The notes under the pieces are model-generated. The model worked only from the letters and a program-made list of their open reading frames with translations, did no database searches and was not told the origin of the DNA. From Bacilli bacterium (GTDB lineage: Bacteria > Bacillota_I > Bacilli_A > RFN20 > CAG-826), in assembly GCA_016296285.1 (NCBI GenBank), contig JAEDJP010000014.1, forward strand, positions 1 through 20,478: a stretch of DNA of 20,478 nucleotides, in the 5' to 3' direction. Made by a program: the position numbers and the translations under genes. Below are positions 14,610 through 20,478 of the stretch, one piece after another. The first letter of the stretch is position 1, and each line of letters begins with the position of its first letter.

Positions 14610-14640
14610 AAAAACTGCCCCCTTCCGAAGAAGAGGGCAG
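14610..14640 (-). terminator. Rho-independent terminator of ppdK with a UUCG loop
   Basis: On the minus strand CTGCCCTCTTC, the loop TTCG and GAAGGGGGCAG form an 11-bp stem with one T-G pair, then five T (14614-14610). The stable UUCG tetraloop and the position 22 nt after the ppdK stop make this a strong terminator, convergent with that of ispE. Confidence 0.88.
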
Positions 14641-14662
14641 TGGGTTCCGTGAAGAGGATGCC

Positions 14663-17323
14663 TTATTTGGCTTCCTTCTCGTGGAGGATCGCCGCTTGGG
14701 CAGCAGCGAGGCGCGCGAGAGGAACGCGGAACGGAGAGCAGGAGACGTAGTCGAGGCCGACTTCATCATAGAACATGATGGAAGCGGGATCGCCACCGGT
14801 TTCGCCGCAAACGCCGATGAGGAGTTCCGGACGGGTGGCACGGCCACGCTCAACCGCGATCTTGACGAGTTCGCCGACGCCTTCGACGTCAATGGTCTGG
14901 AACGGGTCGAATTCGTAGATCTTGCGATCGTAGTAGTAGGGGAGGAATTGGCCGGAGTCGTCACGGGAGAAGCCCATGGTGAGCTGCGTGAGATCGTTCG
15001 TGCCGAAGGAGAAGAATTCCGCATCCTTGGCGAGATCCCCAGCGCGGAGGGCGCCTCTCGGGATTTCGATCATGGTGCCGACGTGATAGACGAGCTTCTT
15101 GCCTTCTTTGGCCATCTCAGCCTCGACGGCTTCGACGACGACCTTCTTGGCCCAGAGGTATTCCTTGGATTCGCCGGCGAGAGGAATCATGATTTCCGGC
15201 TCGACGTCGTGGCCAAGTTCCTTGGAAGCCTTGATGGCGGCCTGCATGATGGCCTTCGCGAGAACCGCGTAGATTTCCGGATAGGCGACGCAGAGACGGA
15301 CGCCACGGAAGCCCATCATCGGGTTGGCTTGCTGGAGCTGGTTGATGCGATCCTTGACCTTTTGCTCGGAGATGTTGAGCTTGGCGGCGAGATCCTTGAT
15401 GGTCTTTTCGTCGTCGATGGTCGGGAGGAATTCGTGTAGAGGCGGGTCGAGAAGACGGATGTTGACCATCGAATCGGGGTTCGCCATGTACATTTCGTAG
15501 AAGTCCGAGGCAAGGAACGGGCGGATGCGCTCAAGGGCGGCTTCACGCTGTTCGGTGGTGTCGGAGAGAATCATGGAACGCATGTTGAGGATGCGATCAT
15601 CCGCGAAGAACATACGTTCGGTACGGCAGAGGCCGATGCCTTCGGCGCCGAAGTTGCGGCCGTTCGCGGCATCTTCCGGGGTGTTCGCGTTGACACGGAC
15701 CTTGAGACGACGATACTTGTCGGCCCAAGCCATCAAGCGACCGAAGTCGCCGCCGAGGTCGGCGGGGACCATCTTGATTTCGCCTTCATAGACGAGACCG
15801 GTGGAGCCGTTGACGGAGAGGACATCGCCTTCGTGGTAGACCTTGTCGCCCACTTTGACGGTCTTTTCTTCTTCGTTGACAACGATCTCGGTGGCACCGG
15901 CGACGCAGCACTTACCCATGGAACGGGCAACGACGGCCGCGTGGGAGGTCATGCCGCCACGAGCGGTGAGGATAGCTTCGGAGTTGACCATGCCGATGAT
16001 GTCTTCCGGCGAGGTCTCGGCGCGGACGAGGACGACTTTCTTGCCCTCATCGTGCCAGGCTTTGCATTCTTCCGCGGTGAAGACGATGGCACCAGTGCCA
16101 GCGCCCGGGGAAGCGGGGAGGCCTTTGATGACGGGATCGTGGGCCTTGAGGTCCTTCTCGTCGAAGGTCGGGTGGAGAAGGTCGTTGAGCTGCTTCGGTT
16201 CGACGCGGCAGACGGCTTCCTTCTCGGTGATGAGGCCTTCGTCAACGAGGTCGCAGGCGATCTTGAGAGCGGCGCGAGCGGTTCTCTTGCCGTTGCGGGT
16301 CTGCAAGAAGTAGAGCTTGCCTTTTTCGATGGTGTACTCCATGTCCTGCATATCGCGGAAGTAGTGTTCCATCGATTTGATGGTGTCCATGAACTGGGCA
16401 TAGACTTCCGGCATGCGCTTCTTGAGCTCATCGATGTGAAGCGGGGTGCGGACGCCAGCGACGACGTCTTCGCCCTGGGCGTTCGGAAGGAACTCAGCGT
16501 AGATTTCCTTTTCGCCGTTCGAGGGCGAGCGGGAGAAGGCAACGCCAGTGCCAGAATCTTCGCCCATGTTGCCGAAGACCATGGATTGGACGTTGACCGC
16601 GGTGCCCCATTCATAGGGGATGCCGTTCATCTGACGGTAGACGTTCGCGCGGGGGTTGTCCCAGCTGCGGAAGACCGCGGAGACGGCTTCGCGGAGCTGT
16701 TCATACGGATCGGTCGGGAAGTCTTCGCCGAAGGTCTTCTTGTAGTAGGCCTTGTATTCGGCGACGAGCCCTTTGAGCTGTTCGACGGTGACCTCGGTGT
16801 CGAGCTTGTAGCCGTTCTTGGCTTTGAGTTCGTCGAGCATCGCGTCCATCTCGGTGCGCGGATGGCCTTTGGCGATGTTGGTGAACATCAAGATGAAGCG
16901 GCGGTAGGAGTCCCAAGCGAAGCGTTCGTTGTTCGCGAATTCGGCGAGCTTGACGACGACTTCGTCGTTCAAACCGAGGTTGAGGATCGTGTCCATCATG
17001 CCCGGCATGGACTGGCGAGCGCCAGAGCGGACCGAGACGAGAAGGGGCATGACGCCATCCTTAACGCCGCCGAAGGACTTGTTGTTGTTTTCTTCCACAT
17101 CGTGGATGTGGGCAACGATGTCGTTCCACACGAAGTCGGGGATCTTCTTCCCGGATTCGTAGTAGAGCGTGCAAGCTTCGGTCGAGATCGTAAAGCCGGC
17201 GGGAATGGGAACACCAGCGGCGGTCATCTCAGCAAGACCGAAGCCTTTTCCACCAAGGATTTCCTTGCCCACTTTGCCTTCGTGGGCTTCCTTGAAGGAA
17301 TAGACGTACTTCTTTTCTGCCAT
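14663..17323 (-). CDS. ppdK: Pyruvate, phosphate dikinase
   Basis: PPDK interconverts pyruvate, ATP and phosphate with PEP, AMP and pyrophosphate; in anaerobes it often works in glycolysis in place of pyruvate kinase. The 886-aa product is full length. The ATP-grasp domain has GGKGFGLAEMTAAGVPIPAGF (24-44) with SVRSGARQSMPGMMDT. The phosphohistidine domain has GGMTSHAAVVAR (catalytic His461). The PEP/pyruvate barrel has LLDPPLHEFLP, GTNDLTQLTMGFSRDD and GVCGETGGDP with the catalytic Cys839. AGGAGGA lies 7 nt before the ATG at 17323. The gene is monocistronic, with its own terminator, and runs against the replication fork. Confidence 0.98.
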   Translation of the reverse strand: MAEKKYVYSFKEAHEGKVGKEILGGKGFGLAEMTAAGVPIPAGFTISTEACTLYYESGKKIPDFVWNDIVAHIHDVEENNNKSFGGVKDGVMPLLVSVRSGARQSMPGMMDTILNLGLNDEVVVKLAEFANNERFAWDSYRRFILMFTNIAKGHPRTEMDAMLDELKAKNGYKLDTEVTVEQLKGLVAEYKAYYKKTFGEDFPTDPYEQLREAVSAVFRSWDNPRANVYRQMNGIPYEWGTAVNVQSMVFGNMGEDSGTGVAFSRSPSNGEKEIYAEFLPNAQGEDVVAGVRTPLHIDELKKRMPEVYAQFMDTIKSMEHYFRDMQDMEYTIEKGKLYFLQTRNGKRTARAALKIACDLVDEGLITEKEAVCRVEPKQLNDLLHPTFDEKDLKAHDPVIKGLPASPGAGTGAIVFTAEECKAWHDEGKKVVLVRAETSPEDIIGMVNSEAILTARGGMTSHAAVVARSMGKCCVAGATEIVVNEEEKTVKVGDKVYHEGDVLSVNGSTGLVYEGEIKMVPADLGGDFGRLMAWADKYRRLKVRVNANTPEDAANGRNFGAEGIGLCRTERMFFADDRILNMRSMILSDTTEQREAALERIRPFLASDFYEMYMANPDSMVNIRLLDPPLHEFLPTIDDEKTIKDLAAKLNISEQKVKDRINQLQQANPMMGFRGVRLCVAYPEIYAVLAKAIMQAAIKASKELGHDVEPEIMIPLAGESKEYLWAKKVVVEAVEAEMAKEGKKLVYHVGTMIEIPRGALRAGDLAKDAEFFSFGTNDLTQLTMGFSRDDSGQFLPYYYDRKIYEFDPFQTIDVEGVGELVKIAVERGRATRPELLIGVCGETGGDPASIMFYDEVGLDYVSCSPFRVPLARLAAAQAAILHEKEAK

Positions 17324-17403
17324 TTTTTCCTCCTAATGACAATGCGTGGGGCAAAGCCCCGACAGCGCTTATATTAACATACTAACGCACGCGCGTAGAA
17401 GCA
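17324..17403 (-). promoter_or_regulatory. ppdK: ppdK leader and probable promoter
   Basis: The minus-strand leader holds a strong AGGAGGA site and a GC hairpin (GGGGC, 3-nt loop, GCCCC, 17360-17348) with no T run after it. Further upstream, TTGCTT (17403-17398) with 17 bp to TATGTT, or TTCTAC with 18 bp to TAATAT, could be the promoter; I cannot choose between them. The upstream end overlaps the T tract of the preceding terminator. Confidence 0.4.
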
Positions 17404-17429
17404 AAAAAACGGGCGGAGCATTCCACCCG
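17403..17429 (-). terminator. Rho-independent terminator of the lipoprotein gene
   Basis: On the minus strand CGGGTGGA, a 4-nt loop and TCCGCCCG pair (one T-G) and are followed by seven T (17409-17403). It begins 13 nt past the stop of the lipoprotein gene. Confidence 0.85.
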
Positions 17430-17442
17430 CGAGGATTGGTTC

Positions 17443-17973
17443 TCAATTAGCCTTCCAAAGGATAACTTCTTGTCCGCCGACATAAGGGTATAAGAAGTTG
17501 AATCCTCCGACCGTCACGAGGGAAACCTCTGCTGGGAGATTGAGGAGATCGACGAAACGGATCGCATAATAATCGTGGTATTCCCCACAATAAACGGCGA
17601 TGGATACCTCCGTTTGTGAGAAATCGACCTCGGCGTAATCCTCGTCGTCTTTGATTGAATTGACGTAATCGGCAAGGATGGCTTGCTCGATCGCGGGATC
17701 CAGCGAGTCGACTTCGTAATGGTTTTGGAAGCTTTCTTCTTGGGTCTCGCCGCTTGGGTCGCGGGAATAAGAAACTCCATCGTTATTGAAGTAGCAGATT
17801 CTCTCCAAATCGGAATCCGAAAGAACCTTTTGTTCGTATAGGGCGTCCAAGCGATAAAAATCACCGGAAATCTCACCAGAACAATCAGGAGGGTTGGCCG
17901 CTCCGGGAGACACGCACCCCATCAACAAGAAAGAAAGCAGAACCGTCAAAAGGAAATGGCTGGGTTTTTGCAT
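17443..17973 (-). CDS. Predicted small secreted lipoprotein of unknown function
   Basis: I do not recognise this family. The 176-aa product begins MQKPSHFLLTVLLSFLLMGC: a short basic start, a hydrophobic core and a lipobox ending at Cys20 (LMGC; Met at -2 is slightly unusual). The mature part is acidic (DDEDYAEVDF, EESFQNHYEVDSLD) and rich in Tyr and Phe, with two further Cys that could form a disulphide outside the cell (DCSGE and YCGEY, with a third in RICYF). I chose the ATG at 17973 because AAAGGGG precedes it; an ATG at 18024 would add 17 residues before the signal peptide and has no ribosome site. It is monocistronic with its own promoter and terminator. Confidence 0.8.
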   Translation of the reverse strand: MQKPSHFLLTVLLSFLLMGCVSPGAANPPDCSGEISGDFYRLDALYEQKVLSDSDLERICYFNNDGVSYSRDPSGETQEESFQNHYEVDSLDPAIEQAILADYVNSIKDDEDYAEVDFSQTEVSIAVYCGEYHDYYAIRFVDLLNLPAEVSLVTVGGFNFLYPYVGGQEVILWKAN

Positions 17974-17993
17974 ATACGCCCCTTTCAATAAGA

Positions 17994-18021
17994 ATCCTAA
18001 AAGCCAACGGTTTTTTGTAAA
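17994..18021 (-). promoter_or_regulatory. Possible promoter of the lipoprotein gene
   Basis: On the minus strand TTTACA (18021-18016), a 16-bp spacer and TAGGAT (17999-17994) lie 20 nt before the chosen ATG. The match is moderate. Confidence 0.4.
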
Positions 18022-18124
18022 CAAGCAGATTTCGGGCCAATCAAAAGACTGTTGTCAATCTGTGGTGGAAAAAACCGAAAATAACCCGGCCATGGATACG
18101 TAAAAAGGGAAAGAGGCCTGTGAA

Positions 18125-19408
18125 TCACCCAAGGATGTCGTCGATAGCTTCTTTGAGATTTCGATAGGTTTTCTCGGGAACGGCCTCGCCATATCGTTTC
18201 CCGGGGTTTGGATCCCCCTCAAGAACGAGGGCCGTGTGGGTTCCGGCGTTTTGCCCCGTCTTGACGTCCCGGCAGGTGTCGCCGATGAACCACGAGGAAG
18301 ACAAATCGATGTTGAAGGCCTTGGCCGCCTCTTCAATGAGGCCGGTTCCGGGCTTCCGGCAACGACACTCTTTCGTGAAACGCTTATCGGACCCGGGGAA
18401 TTCCTTCGGGAAGTGCGGGCAATAATAGATGGCGTCGAGATAGGCTCCTTCTTTCCCAAGCAGCATCTCGAGATTCGCGAGGATGTTTGCCATCTCCTGA
18501 GGGGTGCATTCCCCGCGGGCGACGACGGGCTGGTTCGTGACGCAGATTGCGAGATACCCGGCATCGTTAATCTTCTTGATGGCTTCCGCCGCGCCCGGGA
18601 TGAGGTGTAGCATATCGGGACGCACCACGAAATCTCCGAAGACGTTAATCGTGCCATCGCGATCGAGAAAAAACGCCTTTTGCGGGTTTTTCAAACATTT
18701 TTGCGCGGGAATTCCGGCTTTCAAATCGCGCGTGACTTTGGCGAGTGTCTCGGCGTTCGTGATCTCAGACGCGTATTCGGGCGAGAAATAGGAATAAAGC
18801 CCTTCAACCGCGAGGGTCGGTTCAAAAGTTTCTTTATGGAAATCAAGGGGCCAAGGGTCGTCGGGGTCGAAAGTGCAAAGCAAATCCGGGGAGAGAATCG
18901 CGAAATCCGTCGGGATCAGGTTGGAATAGAAGAAGTCTCTCGCCCCAGTCGTCTCTTTGGGGAGAATGATGAATCCCCTTCCGTTGTCTTTGAGGGTGAG
19001 GACGTCTTTTTTCTCCGGGTGGGGCTCTGGGCGAGAGAGGCACGTGAGCAACGCCTCGCGTTCTTGATGGAAGCGGAGCATCGACGGGAGGTCGACTTCA
19101 AAGAAAAGGTTCCCAGGGACAAAAAGAAGGTCTTCATCAAGAGGAACAAGGGCAATCGCGCCACCCGTTCCAAGGGGCTTCGAGAGGAAAATCGAATGGA
19201 CGCCCCTCTTGTTTTGCAAGAAGCGGGTTGCTTCTTCGGATCCCTTTGGCAAGACGACGAAGATTTGGTCGATCCCGTTTTTCAAAAGGGAATCGACCTG
19301 GTGTTCGAGCAACGTTTTGTCCCCGATGACCTCGAGGCTTTTGGCGTTTTGGTAGCCCGGCGTCGAAAAGTCCGAGCGATAAGAAGATGCGGAAATCAAT
19401 GCGTTCAT
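18125..19408 (-). CDS. Fusion of a divergent sugar nucleotidyltransferase-like domain and a GmhB-like HAD phosphatase
   Basis: The 427-aa product has two parts. Residues 1-~235 have the outline of a sugar-phosphate nucleotidyltransferase (AKSLEVIGDKTLLEHQVDSL, KPLGTGGAIALV), but the glycine-rich GGxGTRL loop reads SASSYRSDF and the metal-binding GD reads GN (99-100). Residues 244-427 are a HAD phosphatase close to D-glycero-D-manno-heptose 1,7-bisphosphate phosphatase (GmhB): DRDGT (249-253), TNQ (291-293), Lys352, GDTCRD (376-381) and a zinc site Cys330/His332/Cys348/Cys350. It may act in nucleotide-activated heptose or related sugar synthesis; histidinol phosphatase is a related alternative. 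The ATG has no Shine-Dalgarno and CATAAT ends 6 nt before it. No clear terminator follows. Confidence 0.85.
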   Translation of the reverse strand: MNALISASSYRSDFSTPGYQNAKSLEVIGDKTLLEHQVDSLLKNGIDQIFVVLPKGSEEATRFLQNKRGVHSIFLSKPLGTGGAIALVPLDEDLLFVPGNLFFEVDLPSMLRFHQEREALLTCLSRPEPHPEKKDVLTLKDNGRGFIILPKETTGARDFFYSNLIPTDFAILSPDLLCTFDPDDPWPLDFHKETFEPTLAVEGLYSYFSPEYASEITNAETLAKVTRDLKAGIPAQKCLKNPQKAFFLDRDGTINVFGDFVVRPDMLHLIPGAAEAIKKINDAGYLAICVTNQPVVARGECTPQEMANILANLEMLLGKEGAYLDAIYYCPHFPKEFPGSDKRFTKECRCRKPGTGLIEEAAKAFNIDLSSSWFIGDTCRDVKTGQNAGTHTALVLEGDPNPGKRYGEAVPEKTYRNLKEAIDDILG

Positions 19409-19414
19409 GCCGAT

Positions 19415-19443
19415 ATTATGACGGGGAAACGACGGATTCGGAA
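19415..19443 (-). promoter_or_regulatory. Promoter of the nucleotidyltransferase/HAD gene, start at or near the ATG
   Basis: On the minus strand CATAAT (19420-19415) lies 6 nt before the ATG, so transcription would begin at about the first codon. TTCCGA (19443-19438) at 17 bp is a weak -35. There is no Shine-Dalgarno. Confidence 0.4.
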
Positions 19444-19463
19444 GTATATCCGCCGGTTTCCTT

Positions 19464-19492
19464 TTGGACTTTTCCTAGGAATAGACAATAAT
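19464..19492 (+). promoter_or_regulatory. Promoter of the FGGY kinase gene
   Basis: TTGGAC (19464-19469), a 17-bp spacer and AATAAT (19487-19492) match sigma-A elements well. Only 9 nt separate the -10 from the ATG, so the leader would be about 3 nt. The AAGG at 19493-19496 would then lie largely outside the transcript. Confidence 0.5.
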
Positions 19493-19501
19493 AAGGCGAA
19501 T

Positions 19502-20478
19502 ATGAATTCCCCCAAAGACCGTTTGATGCTGACCTTCGACTTCGGGACGCAGTCCGTTCGCGTGTCCCTCATCGACCAAAAAGGCGAGACCATCGCCATG
19601 GAAAAGGAAAGCTATACCCCTGCGTATTTCTCCCCGAAACCGGGGTATGCGGAAATGAATCCCGACACCTACTTTGAATACCTGTGCGCCGCGACAAAGC
19701 GGTTGACCGCCGCCCACGCGGACAAGCTCAATCGGGTCGCGGGCATCGCGATCGATTGCTTCCGGGATTCCGCGGTTCTTCTCGACAAAGACCGCAAGGT
19801 CATCCGCCCCATGGTCCTTTGGCTCGACTCCCGCATGGCCAAATGCAAGGACAAGATCCCGTTCTTTTATCGCCTCGCCTTTTGGATTGTCGGCATGACA
19901 GATGTCGCGGTCATGAACCGCCGCCGCACCGTCATGAACTGGATCAAGGAAAACGAGCCCGAGAATTATGCCAAATGCGACAAGTACGTCTCGGTCTCCA
20001 CATATTTCATCTATCGTTTGACAGGCCTCCTCCGCGATTCCGCGGGGTCCTATACCGGCCATTACCCCCTCGATATGAAAAAGGGCCGCTGGTTCAAGAA
20101 TCCTGAAAAACACCTCAAAGGGTGCCTCTTTGGGGTCAAGAACAGCCAACTTTGCGAACTCGTTCCGTCCGGGGAAATCATCGGGCGAATCTCTGAAGAG
20201 GCCTCGAAACTCACGGGCATCCCCGCGGGAATGCCGATCCTTGTCAGCGGCTCGGACAAGAGTTGCGAAACCCTTGGCTGCGGCGCGATCGAGCCCACGA
20301 AAGCGGCAATTTCCCTTGGGACTGCCTGCTCGATTGAAATCACTTCGAAACGTTATGTTGAGCCGGTGCGGTTTTTGCCTTGCTATCAAAGCGTTTTGCC
20401 GGGCTATTACAACGCCGACATCCAAATCTATCGCGGTTTCTGGATGCTCAATTGGTTCTTGAAGGAGTTCGCCGCGGA
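19502..20478 (+). CDS. FGGY family carbohydrate kinase, 5' part (truncated by window edge)
   Basis: FGGY kinases phosphorylate sugars or polyols such as xylulose, ribulose or glycerol with ATP. The visible 325 codons (usual length ~500) start with the phosphate-binding TFDFGTQSVRVSLID, continue through PGYAEMNPDTYFEYL and GIAIDCFRDSAVLLD, and reach the catalytic region SGSDKSCETLGCGAIEPTKAAISLGTAC, where the Asp of GSDKS is the likely base. The FGGY signature itself would lie beyond the edge. The substrate cannot be told; the usual ADCFRDS-like pocket does not match a class I know. It is divergent from the nucleotidyltransferase/HAD gene over a 93-bp gap containing both promoters. Confidence 0.93.
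   Translation, partial: MNSPKDRLMLTFDFGTQSVRVSLIDQKGETIAMEKESYTPAYFSPKPGYAEMNPDTYFEYLCAATKRLTAAHADKLNRVAGIAIDCFRDSAVLLDKDRKVIRPMVLWLDSRMAKCKDKIPFFYRLAFWIVGMTDVAVMNRRRTVMNWIKENEPENYAKCDKYVSVSTYFIYRLTGLLRDSAGSYTGHYPLDMKKGRWFKNPEKHLKGCLFGVKNSQLCELVPSGEIIGRISEEASKLTGIPAGMPILVSGSDKSCETLGCGAIEPTKAAISLGTACSIEITSKRYVEPVRFLPCYQSVLPGYYNADIQIYRGFWMLNWFLKEFAA

Noticed and set aside
17348..17360. GGGGC/GCCCC hairpin upstream of ppdK as a terminator or attenuator
   Set aside because: It has no T run on either strand and no alternative pairing is evident; it is noted only as a leader hairpin.
15833..17377. 514-codon open frame on the plus strand opposite ppdK
   Set aside because: It is a composition artefact of the NNC codon bias of ppdK and shows no family features.
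19038..19051. A third parS-like site around CACGTG
   Set aside because: Only the central CACGTG matches; the flanks (GAGG and AGCA) do not fit the parS consensus.
1..20478. Mollicute-type recoding of TGA as Trp
   Set aside because: gyrB, the S4 gene, dnaN, dnaA, rnpA, mnmE and rnmV all end at TGA at family-consistent lengths, and Trp residues in conserved positions are TGG.
1..20478. Insertion sequences, CRISPR arrays, prophage or tRNA/rRNA genes
   Set aside because: I saw no transposase, repeat-spacer array, integrase or structural RNA; nearly all sequence is explained by housekeeping genes and short regulatory gaps.

Overview
The window is a bacterial chromosomal replication-origin region. 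The gene set and order (dnaA-dnaN-S4 domain protein-recF-gyrB-gyrA leaving the origin on the minus strand; rpmH-rnpA-yidC-khpB-mnmE leaving it on the plus strand) are the classical Bacillota arrangement. RNase M5 (rnmV) next to rsmA, a KhpB/Jag protein and parS sites of the Bacillus type also point to Bacillota. TGA is a normal stop and Trp is TGG, so this is not a recoded Mollicute. The DNA is GC-rich by eye with many NNC codons, which is unusual for the low-GC Bacilli that otherwise have this layout. An uncultured GC-rich member of Bacilli (Erysipelotrichales/RF39-like) is my best guess; this is inference, not a database match.

Layout. 1-4138 (minus): 5' part of gyrA, complete gyrB, recF and a YaaA-type S4 protein, packed with 14 nt, 1 nt and -4 nt spacing. 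4163-6805 (minus): dnaN and dnaA. The dnaA-dnaN gap holds two tandem DnaA boxes beside an AT-rich tract that resembles a basal unwinding system. 6806-7259: the 454-bp gap between dnaA and rpmH holds about nine DnaA-box-like 9-mers, a dnaA promoter and a near-consensus rpmH promoter. Together these suggest a bipartite oriC. 7260-10199 (plus): rpmH, rnpA, yidC, khpB, closed by a terminator. 10249-14562 (plus): mnmE, tatD, rnmV, rsmA, ispE, mostly overlapping, with two parS sites around the tatD/rnmV junction, about 5 kb from the DnaA-box cluster. 14663-19408 (minus, head-on to the fork): ppdK, an orphan lipoprotein, and a nucleotidyltransferase/HAD phosphatase fusion. 19502-end (plus): 5' part of an FGGY sugar kinase.

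The genes serve replication initiation and clamp loading (DnaA, DnaN), repair (RecF), supercoiling (GyrAB), origin segregation (parS), tRNA and rRNA maturation (RnpA, MnmE, RNase M5, RsmA), membrane protein insertion (YidC, with KhpB) and isoprenoid synthesis (IspE). The right end is metabolic: PPDK and sugar-phosphate enzymes.

The most notable points are: a gyrase that naturally carries three residues associated with quinolone resistance; a YidC that is a predicted lipoprotein with about 320 extra extracytoplasmic residues; a perfect parS overlapping the rnmV start codon; several genes without a Shine-Dalgarno whose -10 box lies 6-10 nt before the start (possible leaderless mRNAs); an RnpA with RVR in place of the RNR motif; and a sugar nucleotidyltransferase domain that has lost its usual catalytic motifs but is fused to an intact GmhB-like phosphatase.
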